Origin: Turbatrix aceti | Taxonomy: Eukaryota > Nematoda > Chromadorea > Rhabditida > Panagrolaimidae | Assembly: GCA_963969345.1 (NCBI GenBank) | Contig: OZ017766.1 | Coordinates: forward strand, 11,284,001 to 11,348,000 | Length of the DNA stretch: 64,000 nucleotides | Direction of reading: 5' to 3' | In this document: one piece after another, positions 21,963 to 33,780 of the stretch | Layout of the letters: each line of letters begins with the position of its first letter | Position numbering within the stretch: the first letter of the stretch is position 1 | The notes under the pieces: model-generated | Seen by the model: only the letters and a program-made list of their open reading frames with translations | What the model was told of the DNA's origin: nothing | The model's database searches: none | Made by a program: the position numbers and the translations under genes

Positions 21963-23833
21963 CTCACAGAAAAATCTGAAAGGGCAATATATTGCTTAGG
22001 ATTTCTGGGAAATATATTGCCCCATTGTAAGGCAATTTGCCTTTACATCAGACATGAAAATGGCCCGCCGAAGCCCGGGCCGGGCTTGGGCGGGCCTGTG
22101 ACTTTTCAGTAGGCCCGGAAAAGCCCGTTATGGCCCGTTATTTAATAAATAATGTAAAAAATTATAAAAATTTACTGCATTTTGGTTATTTTTAACAAAA
22201 TTTAGTCTCTACAGATAGAAAACATGGTATTTTGAATAAAAACGAGTTATTTATGTCATTTATATAACGATTGTCATCCGGAGTTGGGCAGAATGCTCGT
22301 CGAATTACGCGAAGTTGATTTATTCAAAACGTTAACAATCACCGTGAACAGAAAAATTGGAAAAAGATACGAAAGAAGCTAGTCTGCAACAATATATAGC
22401 CGAGCCGACGATCGTCGCGATCGCCGCCTCGTCCCCCCCCTCCGTGGGGGGAACGGAAGTGTCTCGGGGGGCCGACAAGCCGTCGGCGCCCCCACTTTCC
22501 CGGCGTCGCTGGGCCGCGCGCCGATCTTATCGTGGCGTTAGCCACGACATCGTATCGCGGCTAGGGCAGAAAAATAACAAACCCCTGCGGGTATATGGCG
22601 CACCCGATGTTTAAGCATAGGACGCGCCGGCTGTCTGGACTATCCTGCTCTCTGTTGTCTCTAACTGGTTTTTCTCCGTTCAGAGCGCGTCGCACTCATA
22701 AAGAGGTGGTCTCCCGCGGCCCGAGCGCGCTGGTCGAATTAGTTGCAAAAAAAGGAATTTTGGGCCAAATTTGGATATTCTTACTTTTTCAAGTTAGAAT
22801 TGTAATTAGGAAAATATTTGAAGCATTTTGATGTTTTTCAGAATTTTGGGACAATTTTTGATCGGAATCGAGTAGGGTTCGGAAGAAAAAATCCACACAT
22901 CTTCAAATTATAGATAGAATGCTGAAAATTTCAGGGTAGACTAAAAACAAAATTTTCTTTTGAATGGCATATTCAGTTTTTTGATATCGAATCGATAAAT
23001 GTCCTAAAAAACTGTTTTTTTCGGAAATTTGAAAAATTCGGAACTTTTTAGAACATTGATTGAAACGTGAATATCACTATTCGATAGAGCAGTATCTTTT
23101 TTATCTACTGTGAAATTTTCAGACACTTACCATATTGCGTGGGCATACGGTAGCGATTCTCCCGAACCATACTTGTTCAAACGCCAGAGGCTATGAGGTA
23201 AAGCGCTGCAGAACAAAATGAAATAAAACATCTTGTAAGAAATTTTTCGGCCGACAACACCGTGTAACTCCTGAATTTGTATCTATTTTTTTGGCTTCGC
23301 AATTTTAATTCGCGCAACATACACTCATTTTTGGTACCAATTTTCCGAAAATTGAAATCGAAAAAGTGGGATCTGGGGGAAAAATCGCCATTGACACAGT
23401 TTTGGAGCGTTGTAGCGTGAATCTTGACCCTAGACGTAAAAAACCCTGTAGAATTCAAAAATGTTATTATTTTGTTTTTAAAGGTTCGAAAAAGTTCCGA
23501 AAAATGCCTTTGTTTCGAAAATTCGAACGTTTAGGAATTTTTCGGTCGAAATTGAAAAAAATGAATATCATCACCGCATTTAGAATTCATTTTTACTCCT
23601 ATACTGAAATTTTCAGAAATATTGCTTTCAAACTGAACGAATAGTGATTTTTCTCCCAGACCCCACTTTTTCGATTTCAATTTTCGGAAAATTGGTACCA
23701 AAAATGAGTGTATGTTGCGCGATTTAAAATTGCAAAGCCAGAGCTTATTTTTCTGGCAAATTGCCTTACAATGGGGCAATATATTTCCCAGAAATCCTAA
23801 GCAATATATTGCCCTTTCAGATTTTTCTGTGAG
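21963..23833. mobile_element. TTAA-flanked element T6 at palindrome centre
   Basis: TTAA at 21959-21962 and 23834-23837 flank inverted ends CTCACAGAAAAATCTGAAAG... about 80 bp long with repeated CAATATATTGC motifs. Inside are a GGGCC-rich stretch (22,070-22,135), a GC-rich stretch (22,390-22,560), a block shared with 35,570-35,860 and a nested inverted repeat (23,290-23,400 against 23,640-23,740). No transposase is recognised. Confidence 0.75.
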
Positions 23834-23915
23834 TTAAAGCAAATCCCTGGATTTCGATTCTGTCACCCATTCTTAGATTGGGAAGCACTTCGTTGACATC
23901 TTTAAACTCCTGCAT
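23834..23915 (-). pseudogene. LRAT exon-1 fragment M (right arm)
   Basis: Mirror image of fragment L with ATG at 23913-23915, cut at the same TTAA. The promoter behind it holds CACTGATAAG (24174-24183) and forward CTTTTATAG (about 24,118). The two promoters face each other across T6. Confidence 0.85.
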
Positions 23916-24702
23916 TTTGGAAGGGAACAAATTGTAAACGAAGATCTGTCCTTGAAAAAATAAATCTGAAATAGGTCATAAAATTTTGGAGTGCGATAGC
24001 AAAAAAAACTGTATTGGACCGCAGAAATTTTTTTAGCGAGTTGGATCACATCAGAATCAGGGTCAGTGTGATGATATTCATGGATAAGAAGACTGGCACA
24101 AAACGTGCGGCAAGCTCTTTTATAGCATGTCATGAGCGTCTATATCGAAATTCTTTACCCCCCTCGTCCTGCTCACTGATAAGAACGCTGAATCTCAATA
24201 TTGTGTTTTTTGTATACTACACTGAGAAAAAATTTTTATGTCAGTTTTCAAAACTGACACTTTTTGTACAAAAAAACAGCCAAATTTTGGCTGTTTTCAA
24301 AACAGCCATTTTCTTGTCAGGAAAAACTGACATATTTCAAAAGCTCAGTTTTTCAAACTGGGTTGTTGAGGGTTTTATGTGGCATTCTGCATATACAAAT
24401 GTTTTCTTGTGTTCCCAGCATCGTTTAAAAAGTGGATTTATCATCTTTGGGTGAAAATGATAGGAGATAAGTCATCTGGTTTCAGCCGCGGCGAAAATGA
24501 AAAAAAGCCCAGCTTTTTCCAAAATAGCGATGCTGGTAGGGGGTAGGACTGCGAAGCTGAGGGTGTGCGGTTCGAGTCCCGCAATACGAAAAATTTTTTT
24601 ATGGTGTTTTTCTATTGTATTCGGCATTTCTAGTTTTTTGGCAAGCAAAAATACAAATGTTCGAACAATTTTGATTGCCGAAATCGGCTAAAATTGTCGA
24701 AT

Positions 24703-26540
24703 TGAGGGAGGTATGGTAAAAAAATCGTTGTGAGTGAACCAGAAGAGCTAAAAATGTGGGGGACAGCAATTCTGAAGCGCAATAAAATTCTCTAACTAAT
24801 TTTGAAAAAAAATATACACTATGTCACTTTGAAAGTTTCGAAAAAATTGAAATTTCCGAAAAAAATTAGGTTTTCGAAACTTTTTAGAACCCGAGTCACA
24901 AAACTGATAGCACCATTGTATTCTGCGTTCATTTTTACCCCTGAGTCTAATTTTTCAAAAAAATGCATAACAAACGCGCCGTTTGTTGATTTTTTTGCCG
25001 AACCTTACTTTGAAAATTTTTGTTGCCTGGAACTCAAAAAAAGTAGGGTTCAGGAGAAATTATACACCGGCGCGTCGGAAAGAGAAAAAATTCTGAAACA
25101 CCGCCCTAAGACGTAAAAGATGCTGCGGAATCCAATTTTGATATTCGTTTTTTGATCCGGTTTCGAAAATGTTTCGAAATTTTCGAAACAAAATTTTTGT
25201 TTCAAAAATTTAATTTTTTCTTGCACTTGCCTAATCATTAGGGTAGGACTAAATATAATCGTTAGAAAGAAAATTTTGTTGCGCGTCGAATGCATTTTGG
25301 ATTGTGTTTCGATCTTTATTACGTACATAAATATGATTTTTCTAGTACACCCTACTCAAATGTGTCACAAACGCCAACTTTGCAAAACGGGAATCGCCTC
25401 ATTAGAAAGATGATGCTTGATTCTATTTGTACCAAAAAAAGGAAGACAATAGACAATAAACGCTCATTGTTTTGAATTTTTTAAATAAATTAAATTCAAC
25501 CGACTTTTGTCCAGAGTTCCAAGGCGCACCAGACTGCCGAGGCTTTCGCATGTTGCGCGCGCGAGTCAATGCATTTTGAAGATGTGGATTTCGCACCAAG
25601 TTACAAAAAAATGTAACTCAGCCCAAAATTCAGTTTTTTTTATGAAATTTTGTTTACAGACAGTTTCAGGGGTGTTCTTTATGCTGACACAATTCTTTTT
25701 TTTAATTCGTTCGAAATTGACAAAATCGAAGGAGGTATGGTAGAAAAATCGCGGCGCATAAACAAAATGAGCTAGGAAGGCAAACAAAAGCAATTCTGAA
25801 GCGAAACAAAATTCTCTAACTGATTTTAAATAAAAAAGTATACCTTATCACCTTAGAAGTTTTGAAAAAAATGAAATTTCTGAGAAAAATTAGGTTTTCG
25901 GAACTTTTTAGAACTCAATTTAAAAAACTGAGTACGTCATTCGCTTCAGCGTTCATTTCTGCTCCGGACCCTAACTTTTCGCGTAAATGCATTTCAAACG
26001 CGATCCATGCCGATTTTTTTTACCGAACCCTACTTTGAAAAATTTTGGTGTCTGCTCATCAAAAAAAGAGAGGTTCAGAAGAAATTTTGCACTGGCGCGC
26101 GGAATAAATGTAAAATTCTGAAATAACCGCCCCAGATGTAAAAGATACTGTAGAATGCGATGCCAATTTTAGTTTTTGGATTACGCTTCGAAAAAGTTTT
26201 GAAAATTCATTTTTCGGGAAAAATTTTTGGAAGTTTGAGTTTTTCAGGCATTTGAGAAATATGGTGAAGCATGTGCATATTTTTATTGGATAGAGAATTT
26301 TGTTGCGCTTCGAATTCATTTTTTACTGCATGTGTAGCTTTATTTTTTACCAAGTAATGAATTTTCTAGTACACCTCCTTTAATTTTGTCAAAAATGAAA
26401 ATTCTGAAAAACGCCAATAGCCCAGTTCGAACGACAATACGTGATTCTATTTTGTCAAAACAAAAAATTTACAAATATCTATTCAAAAACCTAAGTTTTC
26501 GAATTTAGAAATAAATTTCGTCCAATTAATTTTACAAATA
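24703..26540. repeat. diverged tandem pair, about 1.02-kb unit
   Basis: GGAGGTATGGTA at about 24,707 recurs at about 25,728. The following sequence runs in parallel (ATTCTCTAACT, AAATTAGGTTTTCG, CCGAACC.TACTTTG) with many differences. No gene. Upstream, 24,530-24,595 has a tRNA B-box-like GGTTCGAGTCCCGC but no cloverleaf. Confidence 0.55.
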
Positions 26541-26583
26541 GCGCGTTCTGCGACTTTTCCGTTGTTGAGGAGTCTCAACACGA

Positions 26584-27261
26584 ATGTTGCGTCGCAGCGC
26601 TCGGCTTGATCAGCCCAACTTTGTTCTTTTTTTGTCTATGTTCTTTTTTTCTCGTTCGTGTTGTAATTGTTGTTTTTTTAGCGTGAATTTTTTTGGTTTT
26701 GTTTCAGACTCTTCCGGCGACACCCTCCAAGCATGTACAACCTACCGGCACCCTTATCCGAGCAAACCTTCCTCCACCGACGTAGGTTTTTGAATTTTTC
26801 CAAGTTTTGGGGCGGTTTCACTATTTTTTGTATACCAACCAAGTTTTAATCATTTTTTTCCATTTTATGCGATTGTGCCATGAGAGTTCTGCGATTTGTT
26901 AGGTAGGATTGCGCTGCGACAGCTGGGGTGCCAAGATTTGGCTTCACAATTGCAGAAAAAGGAAAAAAATGATTGAAGGGCAGTTGGCATCAAATTTTTT
27001 AATAAAAATACCTGGGGTTTTATTTTGTATTCAGTAATTCTTCCAAGCTTTCAGATTACTTCACATAGCCTTCATACACTCTTGCCTCCATGCAAAATGT
27101 AAGTTTTTGGAAAAAAATTGAAAACCGAGCTAATTTTCTTGATTTTTAGGCCCAATCGGCTTCATCAACGGTCAAGGGGCAGCGGTGAAATCGACGTTGA
27201 CGGCGACGACATGATGAACTCGACAACGGCTACTGCAAGCTCTGGCCTACTTACACGGTGA
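26584..27261 (+). CDS. possible small multi-exon gene fragment inside the TA element
   Basis: Exon-like segments: 26584-26622 (MLRRSARLDQPNF), 26708-26781 (TLPATPSKHVQPTG...), about 27048-27098 and 27151-27261 (acidic GEIDVDGDDMMNS in one frame, TGA). They have nematode-style TTTCAG acceptors and GTAGG/GTAAG donors, but the last two joins do not keep a single frame. The second exon region also occurs, inverted and partial, at about 43,400-43,455. Unrecognised; probably a captured, decayed gene piece. Confidence 0.3.
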
Positions 27262-28226
27262 CACTCCAGAACAGAAACAGACGAGCAAACAGCTCCACAA
27301 GAACGACAAATTCCGCTGATTTTTTGTGTATGCTTTTTTGTTGATTATTTGTTTGATAATGATAAATTATGATGTAAACTACGGTTTGAATGGCACAATA
27401 GGGGGTAATCAATGGCAAAAAGCAGGGCAACGAAAAAGCGCGGGAAAAACCCATTTGTCAGTTTTTGTGGCCAAATGTGTCAGTTTTAACAGCCAGAAAT
27501 GTGTCAGAGAAAACTGTCGTTTTTGGAAATAGCACAAAAACAGCCAAATTTGGCTGTTTTTCCTGACATGATTTTTTTCAGTGTACCTGCACGTTTTTCA
27601 GAAATTTCGAGAACTTGTAAAATTATAATGAAAATACAAACAACACGACATTCAGGTAATTGAGGACTTACAAAAGCAACACATTAGTTGTCTGCAATAA
27701 AGGATTTTTTTTAATAAAAATGTTGTTTTTGACCAATTTTCGTAGAACTTTATTTGTCATTTGAAGATTCAATACACAATCTGGAGCTTCTCATACGGTT
27801 CATAGTATGAACTTCATACATCTCATAATTTTTGTAACATTTGAAGTGCCGGTCTGCGGATTGAAAAACTGAATGGATCATTCGAATCTTCGGATGACGG
27901 ATAAAATTCCACTTCGAAAACATTGAACTGCGAGTTCAATGAGCGACTCGGGAAGAACTTCGAAAATATTGAACTTCGAATTTATTGAACTTGAATTACA
28001 AAGTTCAATTCGAATTTTTTTAACTTGAATTACAAAGGGGGGGGGGGCGCGTGCATATTGCAAGTAAAATAAATTCAGATTTTGCCGGTGATACCCCTTT
28101 GTTTCGTGTTGGATTAATTAAAAAGAAAGTTTTAGAAATTTGAGACACATTTTTATAAAAATCGACAAGGGTACGGAGAAAAAATCCACAGATCTTCAGA
28201 ATGCCGAAAAAAAAGCTGAATTGGAT

Positions 28227-28691
28227 ACAGACTTTTTTTTTATAAACTTTGTATTTTTTTATAAAATTTGTCTCGAGGTTTATTCTTCGTATTCTTCGAA
28301 AAGCCAGCAATGCGGACGTGTTTCAAGTTGTAAAATTTTAAATTTCTAGTGATCTGATCTGAATTATAATTTCGGTCATTGCTTTTTGAAAAGCAATTAA
28401 TTGACGGAGTCGTTTGGTACTTCCAGGCGTTTTGGGTACGACGTGTCCTACTGCACGGCTTACCGGTTCCCGTTCGGGTTGCGACGATACATAGTTGCCA
28501 ACTCGGCTGTTGGCAACTATGTAGCGCCGAAAATTATTTGATTTGACATTCAAAATACCTACAGGAATACAAAACATCATTTATTTATTGCAACAAAGTA
28601 GAAATTCAATCGAAAAGGGGCTCTAAATTATTGTATTCCTTGATTTCAATGACTTCTTGATTACCAATCGCTTTTGAATTGTTCGTTGAAC
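28227..28691. repeat. non-coding, shared with 46,910-47,300
   Basis: Contains GATCTGATCTGAATTATAAT and the sequence ATTGCTTTTTGAAAAGC, the uninterrupted target of the LTR-like element at 47,012. Bases 28,545-28,690 are LRAT 3' flank. Confidence 0.5.
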
Positions 28692-28850
28692 TTATCGGAA
28701 GCTTTCGTTTTCCATGTCGCTGCTGCTAGCTGAGCCGCCCTGCAAAATCAATTTTAAGTAAACTGCAAAATAATAAATTGTAAAGCTTACGGCATCTGTG
28801 ATGATGCTATACTCGAACCAATTCATGATATCTGGTGTGTTATAATACAA
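28692..28850 (-). pseudogene. LRAT tail remnant N
   Basis: Minus-strand exon 6b end (28791 to about 28,850; TPDIMNWFEYSIITDA) spliced by GTAAGC to a shortened tail exon 28692-28739 (GGSASSSDMEN, early stop after a small deletion). It runs directly into the plus-strand promoter of copy E, so the rest of this gene is lost. Confidence 0.7.
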
Positions 28851-29031
28851 ACATTATCAATGTGCAAAAGAACAAACAGGGGAATATCGAAAAGGGGGTG
28901 GTGATAAGGCATTTCGATATCGGACAGCTACAAAGAGGGCGCAGATTCTAACATCAGTCCCCCATCAGTCGTTGGTGTATCAGACGAGTACTTTTGTGCC
29001 TATATTTTTGATTGTCTTTTTTAAAAGATAT
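28851..29031 (+). promoter_or_regulatory. promoter of LRAT copy E
   Basis: GATA-type TTATCAATG (28854-28862), then CATTTCGATATCGG. The upstream half of the usual promoter is replaced by tail remnant N, so the element immediately before the GATA site is foreign. Confidence 0.55.
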
Positions 29032-30145
29032 ATGATGTCTTCTTCTGCTGGTTCTCGAAAGGGTTGTCACTCTATTACTGATGTGTTACCTAAACTTAAG
29101 ATGGGTGATCGAATCATAATCGTAGACACCTTTGATGTGAGTTCGAGGCGTTTCCCCTTTCCTTTTGTAGCTCTATTTCAGCACTACGCCATCTTTGTTG
29201 AGATAGACAAAAAAGGCGTTGCTTGGATCATTCATTTCTACAAATGGGACGATGATAAGGAATACAAGGTAATTAACCTTTAGTCTATAAAATTATATAC
29301 TAAATTGCAAATAAAATAGTCATTCCATTTCAGATTCAATACGACCCACTGGACAAAGTTGCGAACGGCCGAGAGATTCGGATCGATACCCCGCCTGTGC
29401 TAAGAAGTCGAATTTTTTTTTTATTTCCACAAATACGCACCGGAGCCGATGTCATCAAGTATGCGGAGAAAAAGGTGCGTTATACTCTTTACGTTTTCAT
29501 TAATTTTTATATTACAATCAGTGTTCCGCTTTGGCAAAAATGGACTCTCGACTTTTGAAGTCGATTCTCTTTACTCTGAGAGTCGACTCCCGACTCCCAG
29601 AATCGACTCTTTGACTCCGAATCAATAAACGTCTAAAAACTGCATGCGTGCTGTTATCTTTAACGACTTTTTTTTACGAAATCAAAAATTTGGCATCAAA
29701 AATGGCTATAAAGGTGTATTTTTTCAAATAATTTTTCTCAAAGAATCAACTCCGAAGAGTCAAAGAGACATTTTGTAAAAATCGACTTTCGCCACTAACT
29801 CTGACTCTCAACTCTCAGAGTCCCTGTCAGAGTCAAAAAATTGACTCTGAGTCGGAGTCGCGGAACACTGATCATAATAAAACCAATAATAATATAGTGA
29901 TAATTCTAGCGACAAGAAGGCGTCGAATACTCCTGGTATAGCTACAACTGCGAGCACTTTGTTAACGAATGCATCTATGGAAACGCGTACTCTAAGCAGG
30001 TTAGAATTCAGTTTTTTTGATGAGATTTTAATATTTTTATTTTTTGTATTTCTAGGTCGCTCAATGGTTTTCGATATTTACGCCTCCGTGGATATCGCTT
30101 TCTGACATCTTGTTTAATGATGTCATAAAGTATCATAAAGTATAA
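29032..30145 (+). CDS. LRAT/PLAAT-like gene copy E (subfamily 2), intact
   Basis: Exons 29032-29136, 29182-29268, 29334-29474, 29910-29999 and 30056-30145 encode 170 aa, all phase zero. Order: MMSSSAGSRKGCHSITDVLP, GDRIIIV, HYAIFVEIDKKGVAWIIH, a short insert, RTGADVIKYAEKK, YNCEHFVNECIYG, and the hydrophobic FTPPWISLSDILF tail. Putative catalytic residues His (HYA), His (WIIH) and Cys (NCEH) are present. I start at the first of two adjacent ATGs; the second matches D and F. Intron 3 carries the h1 MITE. Predicted acyltransferase/phospholipase-type enzyme, substrate unknown. Confidence 0.87.
29519..29870. mobile_element. hAT-like MITE h1 in intron 3 of copy E
   Basis: CAGTGTTCCGC...GCGGAACACTG flanked by ATTACAAT on the left and a decayed ATCATAAT on the right. 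Same site as in D and F, so inherited by gene duplication. Confidence 0.82.
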
Positions 30146-30195
30146 AGTAAAGTAAAGTAACCACTGAGTAATGGTGAAATAAAAATAGTTTTTGA

Positions 30196-30445
30196 TGTAG
30201 CGCCCAAAGATTGCATCTTATGCGATCTGTCCGCGCTACTCGATTGTCCCGCCCCCGCGACTGACCAAGTCGCTGCGGCGGGCAATCGCGTCAGTCCTTG
30301 GTCCCCCAACGTCCGCGGTGCCCGCTCCCTATTTTTTGTCTCTTAGCTTGTGAGCCTCAATAAATAAATGAGATTTAAATATTTTTATTTTGTGTATTTT
30401 TAGGTCGTTCAATTGCTATTGTATCTGTTTTAGATTTGTATACCA
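30196..30445. mobile_element. truncated L1 element and duplicated terminal exon
   Basis: TGTAGCGCCC... to AATAAA (about 30,363) is an L1 LTR lacking its right part. It is followed by a second TTTTTAG acceptor and a decayed copy of the terminal exon (GTCGTTCAATTGC, stop near 30,430). The same arrangement follows copy G (35,046-35,307). Confidence 0.6.
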
Positions 30446-30731
30446 ATTCTCAAATTTTCTCTTACAAAATCATAGCAGAAAGCGAAATTATGATAATAGA
30501 AGGCTTTTAATTCTATTAAATAAAGTGGTAAAGCTGTTTTTTGACTATTTGTGGTTAGAATTTAAAGCCATTCAAATTTTTTGTTCAAAATTGTAAAGGT
30601 CTGAAGGCGACGGAGGCGAAGGCAATTGGAGGCGATCAATTTTTTGCCTTCGCCTTTGCCTTCGCCTCCGGAGGCGAAGGCGATCTGAAGGCGCCTTCGG
30701 GGGCGATGAAGGCGAAGACGATGTTACACTG
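30446..30731. mobile_element. GGCGAAGGC-array hAT-like remnant
   Basis: About 130 bp of GGCGAAGGC/GCCTTCGCC units (30,600-30,715) ending ATGTTACACTG at 30,731, which is CAGTGTAACAT read inward. The left terminus is missing. Confidence 0.5.
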
Positions 30732-31640
30732 CAACCGACGAACTTTAAAACAACAAAAAGGTATAACTTATGCTTACTGATTGCAAGACGCCCCCGTTAC
30801 AAACATTTTGTAGGCCCAACTTATAAGATTGCATTTCTACAAGTTTTTGATTAAATCTAAAAGCGCTGAGGTTGAAATAGCATTTTATGTACACGTTAGA
30901 TTCTCCTGACCACAAAGAAGGATACTGTACCATTTCGGTTAGCAGATCCCGATTTTCCGCAAAATTGTAGACGATGAAAAAATGGGTCAACTTTAGAACA
31001 TGTTTTTGGCACTTTATAGGAATGCTATCAAACTAATAATATTACGATTTGAAAGAACGACCTAAGTTTAGTCTACCCTGAAATAGCAGATTTTTTCTCT
31101 TACAATGAGAAAAACATTAATCAAAAACGTGTGGAAAAAAATTATCAACTTTGGCGGCTTTTAGCAAAAAGCAGGATTGATCAATCAACTTACAAAAAAT
31201 ATTTTGGGCAATATAAAAGGGGTATCCATTAAAATGCAAAAATTTGCCCCATAATGAATTCACGTTAAATGAGTCTCGGAAATTGCCGGAAATTTATGAT
31301 AACAATGATAAAAAAGAAATTTCAAATGATGAGGCAAGGGAAGGGAGGGGAGCGCCAAGTGAGAGGCAACAAGGGAGGGGGGGGGGGTGCCGCGGAAGAG
31401 GAGAGGGGAAAAGCAATAAAAAAAATGTTTAAAATAAATTTTAAAATGTTGAAAAAAATATTTTTGAATTTGTCATAAAATTGTGATCATGATGATGTAA
31501 AAATTATCTTTCTAACGTTAAAAATAAAAAAATAAAAAAATGATTAAAAAAAATATTTTGCTTGCAAAAAACCCGGATATGGGTAAATGTGGTATCGGTG
31601 GAATCGCATTTTTTTGCTCATCATGAAAAACATTTTTGCC
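30732..31640. other. no gene recognised
   Basis: AT-rich DNA with a purine-rich tract at 31,330-31,410 including an 11-G run. The minus-strand frame at 30745-30990 has no domain or splice context. Confidence 0.35.
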
Positions 31641-32960
31641 GACAAGACTTTTTTACACTTTCAAATATTTTGAGCCAGAATTGTTCCCCACCTCTATAAA
31701 CCTCCATTTCCGCCAAACATTGATTTAAAAAAAAATCGGATTCTGTAGTTTTGGCTTCTGGAAGTTTTCGACAAAAATCAATGCCACGGGCTTTATTTAT
31801 GAGAAAAAAAGCTGAAAATTTTTTTATGGGAGTTTTGAGGGACGGGGAACACGATGTCGTATTCAGATTTTTTTTATCGTTACGGTAAGTGCCAATTTTA
31901 GGTTAAATTGTTTGGTTTTTTGGCCACCACAGGTTGGGTTTTCAGAAGTGGATACATTGGCATAGCCTATCTTTGTCCCCGTGTTCTGACGCCTCGAATG
32001 ATGTATAACACAAAATTTGCCAGATACCCTAAAGTTGTCATCCATGGGCTTTTAAGGTGCGCACTCGAGAAAACGCGCGATTTTCGCTTCGAGTGAGCGC
32101 TTCGAGTGAGTGAGCGCGCGTGTAAATGGAGTCATGTTCAATAAAAGGCCCTGAAGCCAATTTTTGTTTTTTATGCTCGCGATCACTTTGGTAGACTTTA
32201 GCATGTCCCAAAGATTGATTCTAACATTTCAGGCTTTTTATCTGACAATATTGGGCACTGCCACAGGCATTGAAAAAACATGAAACTTTCGAACACTGTA
32301 ACTTTGTGCAAAAGTATCCGATAAAAAGCTAAACTAGCTTATTGTGATATTTGGGACATGCCAAAGCCTATTCAGGTGACCGTAGACATAAAAAACAAAA
32401 ATTGGCTTCAGGGCCTTTTATTGAACATGACTCCTTTTACGCGCGCGCACGCTCACTCGAAGCGAAAAAGTGACTTTTTGCGCGCGTTTTCTCGAGTGCG
32501 CACCATAAAAGCCCATGGATGACAACTTTAGGGTATCTGGCAAATTTTGTGTTATACATCATTCGAGGCGTCAGAACACGGGGAAAAAGATAGGCTATGC
32601 CAATGTATCCACTTCTGAAAACCCAACTTGTGGTGGCCAAAAAACCGAACAATTTAGCCTAAAATTGGCACTTACCGTAACGATAAAAAAATCTGAATAC
32701 GACATCGTGTTCCCCGTCCCTCAAAACCCCCATAAAAAAATTTTCAGCTTTTTTTCTCATAAATAAAGCCCGTGGCATTGATTTTCGTCAAAAACTTTCA
32801 GAAGCCAAAACTACAGAATCCGATTTTTCTAAAAATCTATGTTTGGCGGGAATAGAGGTTTTTAGAGGTGGGGAACAATTCTGGCTCAAAATATTCGAAA
32901 GTGTGAAAAAGTCTTGTCCTCGTCTCCCCCTTGTTCCTAAATTCTGTCGTGGACTGTCTC
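31641..32960. mobile_element. palindromic TTAA-type element T4, left end lost
   Basis: Inverted arms (31,650-32,240 against 32,340-32,935, for example ORF 31908-32096 against 32437-32652). The right end is CGTGGACTGTCTC-TTAA (32961-32964). The left terminus is missing. Related ends to T1 and T5. Confidence 0.7.
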
Positions 32961-33289
32961 TTAATAGACAGTCTGCGAGCCGATTTTCCTATAAGGGGAA
33001 AAGCCCGACCCCTCAATTTTTACACTTTGAAATGTTTTGAGTCTAAGTACCCGTAAAAAAAATTTCCGGAGTATAAAAACTAGGTTTTACCGTTATTTTT
33101 TTCGTTATTTTTTATTTTTGAACACTGAAATCTTCTGCGAAATTTTTTTTACTCAAAAGAATCTCCGGATATTCTCCGGAGAAATTCTTTTGAGAGATAT
33201 TGGAGATTCACTTTTTTTACTCGTTTTTCTAAACGACGACATTGCATGTTATTGATTCAAATGAAATTGAATTTGAGATTTTTTGTGGG
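32961..33289. mobile_element. T5 fragment (TTAA type)
   Basis: Starts TTAATAGACAGTCTGCGAGC directly against the end of T4, then runs into an ATCTCCGGA hairpin region. Only one end is present. Confidence 0.5.
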
Positions 33290-33780
33290 ATTTTTTTCAT
33301 ATCAGACAGATATCACGATATCAGACTGATATCATGATATCTGCCTGATATCAGATTACTATCAGTCAGGCACGTTTTTTTCCTTCAACCTGATATCAGT
33401 ATCAGATCATGATCCATTTTTTAAGTATCAGATCATATCATGATATCAAAAAAACGGTATCAGATAAACACTAGCTCGGATAAGGGTGCCGTATACGCGT
33501 GAGCAGCAGCGCAAAATGATGCGTGCACGTTGCGCGCAGGGCTTCGGTGTCGAGTCTGGAACATAAATTAAAATTTATGACAACCTTGGGGCACGATGGG
33601 AATTTAAGTCATGAAAAAAGTTGCAAAATTCGAAGTTGTAAAAATCGAAGTTGCAAAATTCGAAATAGTGTCACTAAACCTGGCCGCTCACGTTCTCTTC
33701 CTCGCGCTCGTATCTCGCTCGCCAGTCCCTGGGAGAATGGTCACACAGTCCCGGCACCAATTTTTATTAAAAGAATTCCT
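33290..33780. mobile_element. TGATATCA-array remnant and T1 core fragment
   Basis: 33,290-33,476 is a TGATATCA/GATATCAG array ending ATCAGATAAACACTAG, the complement of the 12,868 end. 33,490-33,595 matches the T1 arm. 33,600-33,780 recurs at 43,565-43,745 and includes AAATTCGAAGTTG repeats. No gene. Confidence 0.5.

Larger units (their letters stand above)
24220..27583. mobile_element. 3.4-kb TA-flanked inverted-terminal element
   Basis: Ends CACTGAGAAAAAA and TTTTTTTCAGTG with TA at 24218-24219 and 27584-27585. The left arm of the palindrome and other LRAT flanks read TATACTACCTGC without it. Subterminal zones alternate TGTCAGTTTT and CAGCCAAATTTGGCTG hairpins. TA duplication fits Tc1/mariner-like superfamilies, but no transposase is visible, so it is non-autonomous or composite. 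Confidence 0.8.
20937..28226. repeat. large inverted duplication (about 1-kb arms)
   Basis: The left arm 20,937-21,962 is mirrored by 23,834-24,219 plus 27,586-28,226. Arms include the widespread TCGATTT repeat, TTCGAA motifs, the LRAT promoter and part of exon 1. A TTAA element occupies the exact centre and a TA element interrupts the right arm. Without both insertions the junction would read GATTTGCTTTAAAGCAAATC, a perfect palindrome. Confidence 0.85.

Noticed and set aside
22339..22614. GC-rich overlapping frames inside T6
   Set aside because: Composition-driven frames on both strands with no start context, splice sites or recognisable domain.
24530..24600. tRNA gene
   Set aside because: GGTTCGAGTCCCGC resembles a B box, but the T loop is one base too long and no acceptor or D arm pairs, so at most a decayed tRNA-derived fragment.
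31330..31480. Purine-rich frame around 31,244-31,478
   Set aside because: Low-complexity G/A tract with an 11-G run; two overlapping frames and no homologous copy.
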